From the NCBI GenBank assembly GCA_023441255.1, contig JAEZPW010000114.1, positions 1 to 7,474 of the forward strand: a DNA stretch of 7,474 bases. Direction: 5' to 3'. The notes beneath the pieces are model-generated. The model searched no databases and was not told the origin of the DNA. It saw only the letters and a program-made list of their open reading frames with translations. A program made the translations under genes and the position numbers. Positions 1-6,327 of the stretch are shown one piece after another; position 1 is the first letter of the stretch; the number at the start of each line of letters is the position of its first letter. The stretch is from Acidobacteriota bacterium. Lineage in GTDB: Bacteria > Acidobacteriota > Terriglobia > Terriglobales > Acidobacteriaceae.

Positions 1-427
1 GCAGTAGAAACTGCACCGTGTCCTTTGTAATGAGCGGCGACAGATACGACACGCCTCTTCGCACTTGCCGAATTGCGCTGACCAGTTCCTGAGCGGTTGC
101 GTTCTTGGGCAAGTAGGCGGATGCTCCCCGCCGAAACGCTTCAGCCGCCACCTCCGGGTCCATCTTCATGGAGAGGTAGACCAGCTTGGCGGAAGGAACG
201 AGCTGCCTCAATTGTTCACCCGCATCCAGCCCGTTCAACAAAGGCATGGAGGTCTCGATGATGATGATATCCGGTTTAAGTTGTGGTGCTAGTGCCAGTA
301 AGGCACGCCCATCGTTGACGATACCAACGACCTCGAACTCTGGCTCAAGAAAGCTCTTACAAGCTTCCGCAACCAGATTGTGCTCGTCTGCAATCAGCAG
401 GCGTGTCCGATGGCTAGGCAACAACAT
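1..427 (-). CDS. NarL/FixJ-type response regulator, receiver domain with Glu at the phosphoacceptor site (partial, C-terminus off the left edge)
   Basis: The visible 142 residues form a complete receiver domain of the NarL/FixJ kind; a LuxR-type HTH output domain is expected beyond the edge but cannot be seen. Receiver landmarks are the acidic pair D14-E15 (LLIADEHNLV), the beta-3 end DIIIIETSMP, S86 (LVYLSM) and the conserved Lys K108 (SAYLPK). The residue normally phosphorylated is Asp in this family but here is Glu58 (codon GAG at 256-254). The other active-site residues are kept. The start is ATG at 427, preceded by AAGGAG six bases upstream. An out-of-frame ATG-TAA pair lies directly before it (ATGTAATG). 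No sensor kinase is in view. By family knowledge it should regulate transcription by DNA binding; by inference it may act without phosphorylation, since Asp-to-Glu can mimic the phosphorylated state in some regulators. A sequencing error at one base is the alternative. Confidence 0.9.
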   Translation of the reverse strand, partial: MLLPSHRTRLLIADEHNLVAEACKSFLEPEFEVVGIVNDGRALLALAPQLKPDIIIIETSMPLLNGLDAGEQLRQLVPSAKLVYLSMKMDPEVAAEAFRRGASAYLPKNATAQELVSAIRQVRRGVSYLSPLITKDTVQFLL

Positions 428-778
428 TACATTCTCCTTCGGTCAAGCTATCTCGAACCCGAGATGCCGTGTTGTCTTGGAGCCAGCGGTAGTAGCTTCA
501 CTACCAAAAAGGTGCAGGAGCGCGAGCCGCATCTTGACTCGCTTTGGAAATCGACATCGGAGACCAGAGAAACCTTTGAGGACGCACCGACACTACTGTG
601 GGCTGTAACAATTGTCAGTGATGGGAATCACCTCAGCAGTAGACCTATAGGCTGTTTCCCGTTTCCGTACACTGGGCGCGATTGGAGCTGGGTCAACAAG
701 AATGTGCAGGGGACAGGCTTGGCAGAGCGCGCTAATTTCATTGGCATATCCGCGGAGCCTTATGGAAGGAGGATCGCC
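428..778. other. Non-coding divergent intergenic region with small dyads
   Basis: This 351-base stretch separates the minus-strand response regulator from the plus-strand 71-residue gene. It stays open in the frame of the small gene, but the translation looks random and has no ribosome-binding site, so I treat it as non-coding. It should hold both promoters, yet I find no convincing -35/-10 pair. Dyads seen: ATCTCG/CGAGAT with a 4-base loop (450-465) and GGTAGT/ACTACC with a 6-base loop (488-505), both in the likely leader of the response regulator; the palindrome ACAATTGT (608-615); and GTGAT-N4-ATCAC (618-631). The last two sit side by side and could be regulator binding sites. Confidence 0.5.
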
Positions 779-994
779 ATGGCTGTCGTGGAAACAGCAA
801 AAGGGCGCCTTGCTTATCATCTGCATCATGAGATCGTCTTTTACGACGATGCCGCAGATACGCTAGAAGAACTCTTGCCGTATATGGGTAAAGAGGTACA
901 AGAGCAGTTGAAACACATAGTCGCCATCAGGAGAAATATGGCGGAGGAATCAAGGTTGTTGCTGAAAGTGCTCGACAGTGAACCAACCGAATAG
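779..994 (+). CDS. Small protein of unknown function (71 aa)
   Basis: I do not recognise this gene. The start at ATG 779 is chosen because AGGAGGA (767-773) lies five bases before it, an almost perfect Shine-Dalgarno and the strongest in the window. The reading frame continues open upstream to 380, but that part has no such signal and would overlap the opposite-strand response regulator. The protein has an N-terminal half with a His cluster (HLHHEIV, about residues 14-20) and an acidic turn (YDDAAD), followed by a charged, Leu-rich, probably helical C-terminal half from about residue 27. No signal peptide, membrane segment or Cys pair is present, so a soluble cytoplasmic protein is likely. 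It is transcribed away from the Glu-substituted response regulator and could share a control region with it; a functional link is only a guess. Confidence 0.7.
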   Translation: MAVVETAKGRLAYHLHHEIVFYDDAADTLEELLPYMGKEVQEQLKHIVAIRRNMAEESRLLLKVLDSEPTE

Positions 995-1046
995 CTGGCG
1001 CAAAGCCGCCATACGTCTCTGACAATGCCGATCCGAATCAGGAAGA

Positions 1047-1072
1047 GAGCGGGATGCCGCGCAATCCCGCTC
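1047..1072. repeat. Perfect 9-bp inverted repeat (hairpin)
   Basis: GAGCGGGAT (1047-1055) and ATCCCGCTC (1064-1072) are exact reverse complements around an 8-base GC-rich loop. The hairpin lies 52 bases after the stop of the small gene, where a terminator would fit, but no T-run follows on the plus strand. It could be a Rho-independent-like end without a U-tract, an mRNA-stabilising stem, or a repeat unit. The rest of 995-1258 shows no gene and no clear promoter for the downstream TPR gene. Confidence 0.6.
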
Positions 1073-1258
1073 ATCAGGCGGTCCTGATATGAAGTCACGC
1101 GGCCCTCAAGTTGCCCTCACGCCATCGTCCTGAATGCGTGTTCAGGCACAGGGCATCACAAAAAAGGATGATGCTGCACACTGCGGGTTCTACCAGTCGC
1201 TCACGCTGACATGCGCTAGGAAAATTATCGCAACTCGATTCATGCGGAGGCGAGTCCA

Positions 1259-2338
1259 ATGGCTCGAAAAAGGTCCTCTCCCCGCTGCAGTCTGTTGCTT
1301 CTGGTCGCCGTTGCGTCCTGCATCATCCCCCTCGGACAACAAAATCGTAGTTATGCGCAAGACTCGATGGCCACTCAGAATAATCCCTACACGAGGATGT
1401 CACCCTCACTTGGAACCGATCAGGATTCGTTGTCAAGCGTGCACTGTCTGGTAGTGGATCAGGCGGGGCACTCTGTCGGCGACGTTGCCGTTCAGCTCAA
1501 AGAGCATAGCGTAATAATGCGATCCACTTCTGGTTACACCGATTCGTTCGGTCGAATCACCTTTTCGCGATTGCCGTACGGCAGCTACGAAATTACGGCT
1601 GCAATCGGAACGTCAATGGCCTTTGAACACGTCCTGGTTAACGGCATTTCACAAGAGGTCGTAGTCACGATTCAGAGGAACGCAGCTTCAGCGGGTCAAG
1701 GCCCGACACAAAAGACAGTCTCCGTGCGGCAGATGGCAGTACCCCGTAACGCAAGAAAGGAGCTTACAAAGGCAGAATCCGCACTCAGCAAACACGAGAT
1801 CGCAGCGGCAAGAAAACACGTGGAATGCGCACTGCAGCTGCATCCCAACTACGCGGATGCACTCGCTCTCCGGGGTATTCTGAACTTGGCGGAAGGCGAT
1901 TCGGACGGCAGCGTGACCGATCTGAAACGTGCAATCAGCTACGACCCTTCGCTTCACATGCCTTACTCTGCGCTTGCGAGTATTTACAACGATAGACATG
2001 ACTACGACGCCGCCGCGGAAAGCGCGGCACGTGCCATATCACTTTCTCCGTTGTCGTGGCAGGGGCACTACGAGGCAGCTCGCGCCCGCTTGGGGAAAGG
2101 CGACTGCAAGGCTGCTCTGGACGAGGTGCAACGAGCTGAGAAGTTGTTGACTCCTCGCACTTTCGGCGGCGTGACAGTTACGAAAGCGAGTGCGCTTGTC
2201 GGCCTGGGTGACGAAGTCACGGCGAAAAACTTGCTGCGGGAATTCCTGGAGAACTCTCCACGCGACCCACATACGGATACAGCAAAACTTTTGCTGGATA
2301 AACTATCTGCGGAAACCAACACTATCAACCCTGAGTAA
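1259..2338 (+). CDS. Exported carboxypeptidase-regulatory-like / TPR protein (possible lipoprotein)
   Basis: The protein has 359 residues. The start ATG at 1259 has GGAGG (1246-1250) eight bases upstream. Residues 1-34 look like an export signal: basic RKR, then a hydrophobic core LLLLVAVAS. VASC at 18-21 fits a lipobox, so Cys21 may be lipidated; SYA-Q at 31-34 is an alternative signal peptidase I site. About residues 60-140 form a beta-rich module with the pattern of carboxypeptidase regulatory-like (CarboxypepD_reg / Cna B-like) domains, with YTDSFGRITFSRLPYGSYEI at its centre. Residues from about 165 to 350 are helical repeats with TPR spacing (for example ALQLHPNYADALALRGILNL and AISLSPLSWQGHYEAARARL). 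This layout is common in Acidobacteria, where such proteins are thought to act in the periplasm or at the outer membrane in protein-protein contacts. No enzyme motif is visible. It is a single plus-strand gene facing the aminotransferase operon, so its partner is unknown. Confidence 0.88.
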   Translation: MARKRSSPRCSLLLLVAVASCIIPLGQQNRSYAQDSMATQNNPYTRMSPSLGTDQDSLSSVHCLVVDQAGHSVGDVAVQLKEHSVIMRSTSGYTDSFGRITFSRLPYGSYEITAAIGTSMAFEHVLVNGISQEVVVTIQRNAASAGQGPTQKTVSVRQMAVPRNARKELTKAESALSKHEIAAARKHVECALQLHPNYADALALRGILNLAEGDSDGSVTDLKRAISYDPSLHMPYSALASIYNDRHDYDAAAESAARAISLSPLSWQGHYEAARARLGKGDCKAALDEVQRAEKLLTPRTFGGVTVTKASALVGLGDEVTAKNLLREFLENSPRDPHTDTAKLLLDKLSAETNTINPE

Positions 2339-2426
2339 CGGACGAACTGTCGGAAATTCCACTCGGCCAGCGGTTTCTTCGCTCGCTCGGCTCAGAGTGT
2401 GTGCTTTCTTTTAGCTATCCCACGCT

Positions 2427-2517
2427 TTGTCATTCCGAGCGAAGCGAGGAACCCCTACCGCCTAGCGATTGTGGCGTGGGTAGAGGTTCCTCGTCGCTTT
2501 GCTCCTCGGAATGACAA
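2427..2517. repeat. Long imperfect inverted repeat between convergent genes
   Basis: The left arm (2427-2459) starts TTGTCATTCCGAG and ends CTACC. The right arm (2479-2517) is its reverse complement except for six extra bases and a few substitutions. Between them is a 19-base loop. A second pairing is possible: CCCACGC (2419-2425) with GCGTGGG (2474-2480), which would compete with the base of the large stem. A degenerate half copy, read on the minus strand as TTGTCGTCCTGAG, lies at 2538-2550. From memory, repeats beginning TTGTCATTCCGAGCG are widespread between genes in Acidobacteria and some other phyla, so this is probably a dispersed palindromic element. It lies between the stops of the TPR gene and the aminotransferase, so it may help end transcription in both directions, though neither side has a T-run. 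Nothing else is recognisable in 2339-2592. Confidence 0.85.
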
Positions 2518-2592
2518 CTTCCAAATAGTCACAGGCTCTCAGGACGACAACGAGATAGTCGCCTGATCCGTTCTAATCCGTGTCGGCGGTTG

Positions 2593-3783
2593 TCACAGCG
2601 ACCCGAAAAACTTCTTCATCCGCTCCAGGCCTTTTTCTACCTGGTCCATCGACGTCGCGTACGACAGCCGGATGTGTTCTTCGGTGCCGAACGCTTCGCC
2701 CGGAACGGTGACCACTCCGGCTTCGCGCAGCAGGCGTCCCGCGGCTTCGCTGCCCGAGTTGCAGCCGTTCCTGAACGTGCCCGAGATGTTCGGATACACA
2801 TAAAACGCGCCGCCCGGCTTGTGGCACTGCACGCCCGGGATCTGGTTCAGGCCCTCGACCATGCGATCGCGCAGGCGCACGTAGTCGGTCTTCATCTCTT
2901 TCACGCACTCCTGCGGACCATTGAGCGCCGCCACTGCCGCCTTCTGCGTAATCGAGTTGGGGTTTGACGTGGACTGGCTCTGCAGCTTGTTCATCGCCGC
3001 GATGATCGGCTTCGGTCCCAGCGCATAGCCGAGCCGCCACCCGGTCATGGCATAAGTCTTCGACAGCGAGCCGATGATGACGAGCCGTTCCTTATCCTCC
3101 ACCAGCGAGCCTAGCGAGAAGTCCTTGCCGGTGAAGTCGAGGTAAACGTAGCACTCGTCGCTCACCACCCAGATCTTGCGCCGCTGCGCCATGCGCACGA
3201 TGGCCGTCAGGTCCTCGGGACTGATGACGGCGCCCGACGGGTTCGACGGCGAGTTGACCAGGATCACCTTGGTACGCGGCGTAATGGCGCTCTCGATCAT
3301 CTCGGCCGTCAGCGAAAAGCCCTTCTGCTCGTCGGTGTTCACGAACACGGGCACGCCGCCCGCGTAGCGAACGATGTCCTTGAACGACACCCAGTACGGA
3401 ACCGGGATGATGACCTCGTCGCCATGATCCACCAGCACCTGGAAGGCGTTGAACAGCGCCTGCTTGCCGCCCGTGGCGGCAATGGCTTCCTCACGCTTGT
3501 AGTCGGAACCGAAGTCGGCCTTATGACGGTTGATGATGGCGTCGCGCAACTCGGCCGTGCCACCCACCGGCGTGTACTTGCTGAAGTTGCCGTTGATGGC
3601 CGCGACGGCCGCGTCCTTAATGTGTTGCGGCGTGGCGAAATGGGGCTCGCCGGCGCCGAAATCGACCAGGTCGGCGCCTTGCGCGCGTAGCCGGTCAGCC
3701 TCCTGCACCACGGCCATGGTGGCCGAGATCTCGATGCGGTTGATGCGGTTCGTGAGCGAAACTGCCTGGGTGGTGCTTGCCAT
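2593..3783 (-). CDS. aspC: Class I pyridoxal-phosphate aminotransferase, aspartate aminotransferase (subgroup Ib)
   Basis: The 396-residue protein matches the usual length of class Ib aspartate aminotransferases, which move the amino group of aspartate to 2-oxoglutarate, giving oxaloacetate and glutamate in the cytoplasm. Visible landmarks: GAGEPHF (43-49), YTPVGGTAELRDAI (70-83), GGKQALFNAF (105-114), PVPYW (127-131), NSPSNPSG (177-184, the PLP-binding Asn at 181), D209 in VVSDE, the PLP lysine K242 in GSLSKTYAMTGWRLGY, and substrate-carboxylate Arg372 in IRLSYA. Some Ib enzymes also transaminate prephenate or related substrates, so exact specificity is open. ATG at 3783 is the chosen start: it overlaps the coaD stop as TGATG, and GAGG lies a few bases upstream inside coaD. 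An in-frame TTG one codon earlier is a less likely start. The overlap implies co-transcription and translational coupling with coaD. The gene symbol is a functional label; aatA or aspB are used for the same family. Confidence 0.95.
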   Translation of the reverse strand: MASTTQAVSLTNRINRIEISATMAVVQEADRLRAQGADLVDFGAGEPHFATPQHIKDAAVAAINGNFSKYTPVGGTAELRDAIINRHKADFGSDYKREEAIAATGGKQALFNAFQVLVDHGDEVIIPVPYWVSFKDIVRYAGGVPVFVNTDEQKGFSLTAEMIESAITPRTKVILVNSPSNPSGAVISPEDLTAIVRMAQRRKIWVVSDECYVYLDFTGKDFSLGSLVEDKERLVIIGSLSKTYAMTGWRLGYALGPKPIIAAMNKLQSQSTSNPNSITQKAAVAALNGPQECVKEMKTDYVRLRDRMVEGLNQIPGVQCHKPGGAFYVYPNISGTFRNGCNSGSEAAGRLLREAGVVTVPGEAFGTEEHIRLSYATSMDQVEKGLERMKKFFGSL

Positions 3784-4424
3784 CAATTCCTCTTCGCTTT
3801 CGACGTGGGATTCGCCTTCGACCTGGAATTTGCGTTCGCCGCAGTTTTCTTCTTGTGTGGGGACGGGGCTTTACCCCGTCCCGCGGGCTTCCTACTGCTG
3901 CTGCCCGAGGACAGGCGATTTCCATCCAGTTTATCGCGTCCGTTGAGTTTGCGCTGAAGGCGTTCTTCGACGATGGCCGGCACAAAGCCGTGCACGGGAC
4001 CACCCAGCCGGGCCACGCCCTTCACCAGCCGCGAGCTGACATACGAATAAGCCTCGGCCGACGGGATGAACACCGTGTCCATCTGCGGATAGAGCTTGTG
4101 GTTCATCAGCGCCATCTGCAGCTCATATTCGTAGTCGCTGATGGCGCGAATGCCGCGGACTACCACGTCGGCGCGCACGCGCTTGGCAAACTCGACCAGC
4201 AGCCCGTCGAAGGTCTCCACGCGAACGTTGTCATAATGCGAGGTCATGGCCTCAAGCATCTCGGAACGTTCCTCTACGCTGAACAGCGGGTCCTTCTCGG
4301 GATTGTCTAGGATGGCGACGACAAGTTCGTCGAAGAGCTTGGCCGCGCGGTGGATGAGGTCAAGATGCCCGTTCGTGAGCGGGTCGAAAGATCCGGGGTA
4401 GATGGCGATTACGTGTCTCTTCAT
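3783..4424 (-). CDS. coaD: Phosphopantetheine adenylyltransferase with a basic C-terminal extension
   Basis: This enzyme joins ATP and 4'-phosphopantetheine to make dephospho-CoA, the penultimate step of coenzyme A synthesis in the cytoplasm. The nucleotidyltransferase signature is clear: YPGSFDPLTNGH (9-20, with the ATP-binding TxGH), then VVRGIRAISDYEYE (88-101), and SSRLVKGVARLGG (130-142) near the end of the core. The family is normally about 160-170 residues; this protein has 213. Residues from about 162 onward form a low-complexity tail rich in Lys, Arg, Ser, Ala and Asn, probably disordered. Part of the tail is encoded by a perfect DNA palindrome (3860-3882). The start ATG at 4424 gives the normal N-terminus, though the ribosome-binding site is weak. 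The TGA stop overlaps the aminotransferase ATG by one base. The tail could bind RNA, DNA or acidic partners, or be neutral; nothing in the sequence decides. Confidence 0.96.
   Translation of the reverse strand: MKRHVIAIYPGSFDPLTNGHLDLIHRAAKLFDELVVAILDNPEKDPLFSVEERSEMLEAMTSHYDNVRVETFDGLLVEFAKRVRADVVVRGIRAISDYEYELQMALMNHKLYPQMDTVFIPSAEAYSYVSSRLVKGVARLGGPVHGFVPAIVEERLQRKLNGRDKLDGNRLSSGSSSRKPAGRGKAPSPHKKKTAANANSRSKANPTSKAKRN
3860..3882. repeat. Perfect 9-bp palindrome inside the coaD tail
   Basis: GGGACGGGG (3860-3868) and CCCCGTCCC (3874-3882) are exact reverse complements around the loop CTTTA. On the coding strand it encodes roughly GRGKAPSP of the CoaD tail. In style (GC-rich arms of about nine bases, short pyrimidine-containing loop) it resembles the hairpins at 4571-4668, which suggests a captured intergenic repeat unit, but the arm sequence is different. 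Confidence 0.7.
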
Positions 4425-4563
4425 GTCCGGTGCCGCGCCATGCCCCTATTTCGGTGCACAACGTCGCACAGATTGTATGCCGCCGCTGCGCAGGCGGGCA
4501 ATGAACGATTCTGGAGAAACGCTTACGAACAGCAGAAACGCTACGAGCAGCACCTCTGGCTAG

Positions 4564-4593
4564 CCTGTGTAGCGCCGGGTCTTCGACCCCTCG
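4564..4593. repeat. Short palindromic repeat, copy 1 (decayed)
   Basis: Bases 4566-4589 are identical to 4641-4664, and over 30 bases the two copies differ at only two positions. The unit contains CGCCGGGTC, loop TTC and then the complementary arm. In this copy the last part of the right arm reads CCTCG instead of CCGGCG, so the stem is shortened. It lies in the 270-base gap between the DUF1622-like gene and coaD, which otherwise shows no gene; the open frame across it on the minus strand only repeats the peptide VEDPALH from the two copies. Confidence 0.8.
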
Positions 4594-4640
4594 TGACGTG
4601 TGCAAAGATGCGCCGTCTGGACGGATGCGGGTTGCAAGCT

Positions 4641-4670
4641 TGTGTAGCGCCGGGTCTTCGACCCGGCGTG
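4641..4670. repeat. Short palindromic repeat, copy 2 (intact hairpin)
   Basis: CGCCGGGTC-TTC-GACCCGGCG (4649-4669) is a perfect 9-bp stem with a three-base loop, preceded by TGTGTAG as in copy 1, which starts 75 bases earlier. It starts 25 bases downstream of the DUF1622-like stop on the plus coordinate, so on the minus strand it follows that gene and could protect or end its mRNA, although no T-run follows. It belongs to the REP-like class of dispersed intergenic palindromes. Confidence 0.8.
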
Positions 4671-4694
4671 CTGCTTCCCGGGCCACACTCGCCC

Positions 4695-5090
4695 TCACGC
4701 CGCAACTGGGCCTTTGAGGTGCCCTTCTGGCGCGAGGTGCGTCTTTCCCGTTTGTTCGCGGGCCACAGCCTTGTCGATGTCTTTCTGGAGGAAGTAGTTC
4801 AGTACGGTTCGGAGCGCGATGATGGCGCCGAGCTGTCCGATCTCTGTCCAGGTCGGCGCGACAGCGGTGCGCAGGATGTCGGCTGCGAGTTCGATCTCGA
4901 GACCGACGGCCAGCCAGCGTCCGAGCTGCAGCCGCAGCACTTCTTTTTTGTCCTGCCGCTCGGGCTTGCGGGCAAAGAGGATGAACGAGCGTACGACGGC
5001 AATGACCGAGGCAATCCCGATTACCACGCCTGCTCCGGCCTCAATGCCGGAAGCGACATGAAGGGTCCAAGTCTTCAACAACGGCTCCAT
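4695..5090 (-). CDS. Small DUF1622-like integral membrane protein
   Basis: The protein has 131 residues and three likely membrane helices: about 15-40 (VVIGIASVIAVVRSFILF), about 58-76 (WLAVGLEIELAADILRTA, with acidic residues inside the helix) and about 84-101. The motif LGRWLAVGLEIELAADILRT followed by PTW and IGQLGAIIALRTVLNYFL is typical of the DUF1622 family as I know it. These are small inner-membrane proteins with no established function. The C-terminal 25 residues are hydrophilic and probably cytoplasmic. ATG at 5090 is the only reasonable start, because a TAA lies in frame two codons before it; its ribosome-binding site is weak. It lies between the recA terminator and coaD and is likely a separate transcription unit or the head of the coaD operon. 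The buried acidic residues suggest, but do not show, a channel or ion-binding role. Confidence 0.85.
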   Translation of the reverse strand: MEPLLKTWTLHVASGIEAGAGVVIGIASVIAVVRSFILFARKPERQDKKEVLRLQLGRWLAVGLEIELAADILRTAVAPTWTEIGQLGAIIALRTVLNYFLQKDIDKAVAREQTGKTHLAPEGHLKGPVAA

Positions 5091-5145
5091 GCCCGGTTAG
5101 AACATCGGGCTACGATAGGACGTTGTCGGAAATGAACTCGCTGGC

Positions 5146-5177
5146 AAAGAAAACGCGGAGGCTTTTGCCCCCGCGTT
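5146..5177 (-). terminator. Intrinsic terminator of recA
   Basis: On the minus strand AACGCGGGGGC pairs with GCCTCCGCGTT over 11 bp (one G-U) around the loop AAAA, and the right arm runs directly into TTCTTT. It begins 15 bases after the recA stop. This is a textbook Rho-independent terminator and separates recA from the DUF1622-like gene. Confidence 0.92.
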
Positions 5178-5192
5178 CCTGACGGGAATACG

Positions 5193-6299
5193 CTATCGCC
5201 GCGCCGGGCCGCGTGGCGGCTCGGGTGCGTTCTTGCTGGCCGCGGCAGCCGCAGCCTTCTCCTGCGGGCTGGCCGGAGCCGGCGCAGGAACATCCGGCTT
5301 GGTGAGGCCGAGCGCTTTCTTGAGGTCGGCCTCGATCTTGGCCATGATGTCCTTGTTGTCCTTCAGGAACTGCTTGGCGTTCTCGCGACCCTGCCCGATG
5401 CGCTCGCTCTTGTAGCTGAACCAGGCGCCGGACTTCTCGACGATGTTGTTGTTCACCGCCAGGTCAAGCAGGTCGCCTTCCTTCGAGATGCCCTCGCCAT
5501 ACATGATGTCGAACTCGGCTTCGCGGAACGGCGCGGCAACCTTGTTCTTTACGACTTTGACCTTGGTACGCGAGCCGACCACGGCGTCGCCGTCCTTGAT
5601 GGCGGCGATGCGGCGAATGTCGATGCGCACCGACGAATAGAACTTCAGCGCGCGGCCGCCCGTCGTGGTTTCCGGGTTGCCGAACATCACGCCGATCTTC
5701 TCGCGGATCTGGTTAATAAAGATGAGGCAGGTGCGCGACTTCGACACCGTTCCGGTCAGCTTGCGCAGCGCCTGCGACATCAGGCGGGCCTGCAAACCGA
5801 CGTGGCTGTCGCCCATTTCGCCGTCCAGTTCGGCTTTTGGAACAAGCGCGGCGACCGAGTCCACCACCAGCACGTCGATAGCACCTGAGCGCACCAGCGC
5901 TTCCGTGATCTCCAGCGCCTGCTCGCCGTAGTCGGGCTGCGAAACCAGCAGATTGTCCACGTCCACGCCGAGCTTCTTGGCATAAATGGGATCTAGCGCA
6001 TGTTCGGCGTCGACGAACGCGGCCATGCCGCCCTGCTTCTGGGCTTCGGCGATCACCTGCAGCGCAATGGTCGTCTTGCCGCTGGATTCGGGGCCGAAGA
6101 TCTCGACCACGCGTCCGCGCGGGAACCCGCCCACGCCCAGCGCCGAGTCGAACGATATCGCGCCCGTCGGAATCACCGATATCGGCACGATGGCCTCTTT
6201 GCTTCCGAGGCGCATGATCGAGCCCTTGCCGAATTGTTTTTCGATTTGCGACAGCGCCAGTTCGATCGCGCGCGCGCGTTCCGTGCGTTCGTCCGCCAT
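5193..6299 (-). CDS. recA: RecA recombinase
   Basis: The 368-residue protein is a full-length RecA, the ATP-dependent strand-exchange protein of homologous recombination and co-protease of the SOS response. Landmarks: N-terminal helix with QIEKQFGKGSIMRLG (18-32), Walker A GPESSGKT (69-76), catalytic Glu99 in VDAEHALDP, Walker B IDVLVVDSVAAL with D147, loop 1 region around EMGDSHVG (161-168), and loop 2 after INQIREKIG through GNPETTTGG (207-215). The last 30-40 residues are an Ala/Pro-rich tail; RecA tails are usually acidic, but this one ends with basic residues. The start is ATG at 6299, with AGGAGAG (6304-6310) four bases upstream; an in-frame extension to 6371 exists but covers leader structure. 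No recX follows; a strong terminator does. A candidate promoter, an operator-like dyad and a structured leader of about 200 bases lie upstream. Confidence 0.99.
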   Translation of the reverse strand: MADERTERARAIELALSQIEKQFGKGSIMRLGSKEAIVPISVIPTGAISFDSALGVGGFPRGRVVEIFGPESSGKTTIALQVIAEAQKQGGMAAFVDAEHALDPIYAKKLGVDVDNLLVSQPDYGEQALEITEALVRSGAIDVLVVDSVAALVPKAELDGEMGDSHVGLQARLMSQALRKLTGTVSKSRTCLIFINQIREKIGVMFGNPETTTGGRALKFYSSVRIDIRRIAAIKDGDAVVGSRTKVKVVKNKVAAPFREAEFDIMYGEGISKEGDLLDLAVNNNIVEKSGAWFSYKSERIGQGRENAKQFLKDNKDIMAKIEADLKKALGLTKPDVPAPAPASPQEKAAAAAASKNAPEPPRGPARR

Positions 6300-6327
6300 G
6301 AATCTCTCCTGATGTAACTCCGGTCGG

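Noticed and set aside
380..778. N-terminal extension of the small plus-strand gene to ATG 380
   Set aside because: The frame is open but overlaps the response regulator on the other strand, lacks a ribosome-binding site and translates to protein-unlike sequence; ATG 779 has a near-perfect one.
2573..3040. Minus-strand frame of 155 codons inside the aminotransferase
   Set aside because: It is a frame-shifted shadow of the aminotransferase C-terminal half, with no family features.
3784..3786. TTG start for the aminotransferase one codon upstream
   Set aside because: The adjacent ATG is a better start codon, and it makes the classic TGATG overlap with coaD.
4566..4664. CRISPR-like pair of repeats
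   Set aside because: There are only two units, each self-palindromic and decaying, with no further copies at regular spacing and no cas genes.
4360..4698. Minus-strand open frame of 112 codons overlapping coaD
   Set aside because: It runs across the two palindromic repeats, giving the repeated peptide VEDPALH, and then overlaps coaD in another frame; it looks like a repeat artefact.
4350..5135. Long plus-strand open frame of 261 codons
   Set aside because: It is antisense to coaD and to the DUF1622-like gene and crosses the repeats; high GC leaves few stops, and no domain is recognisable.
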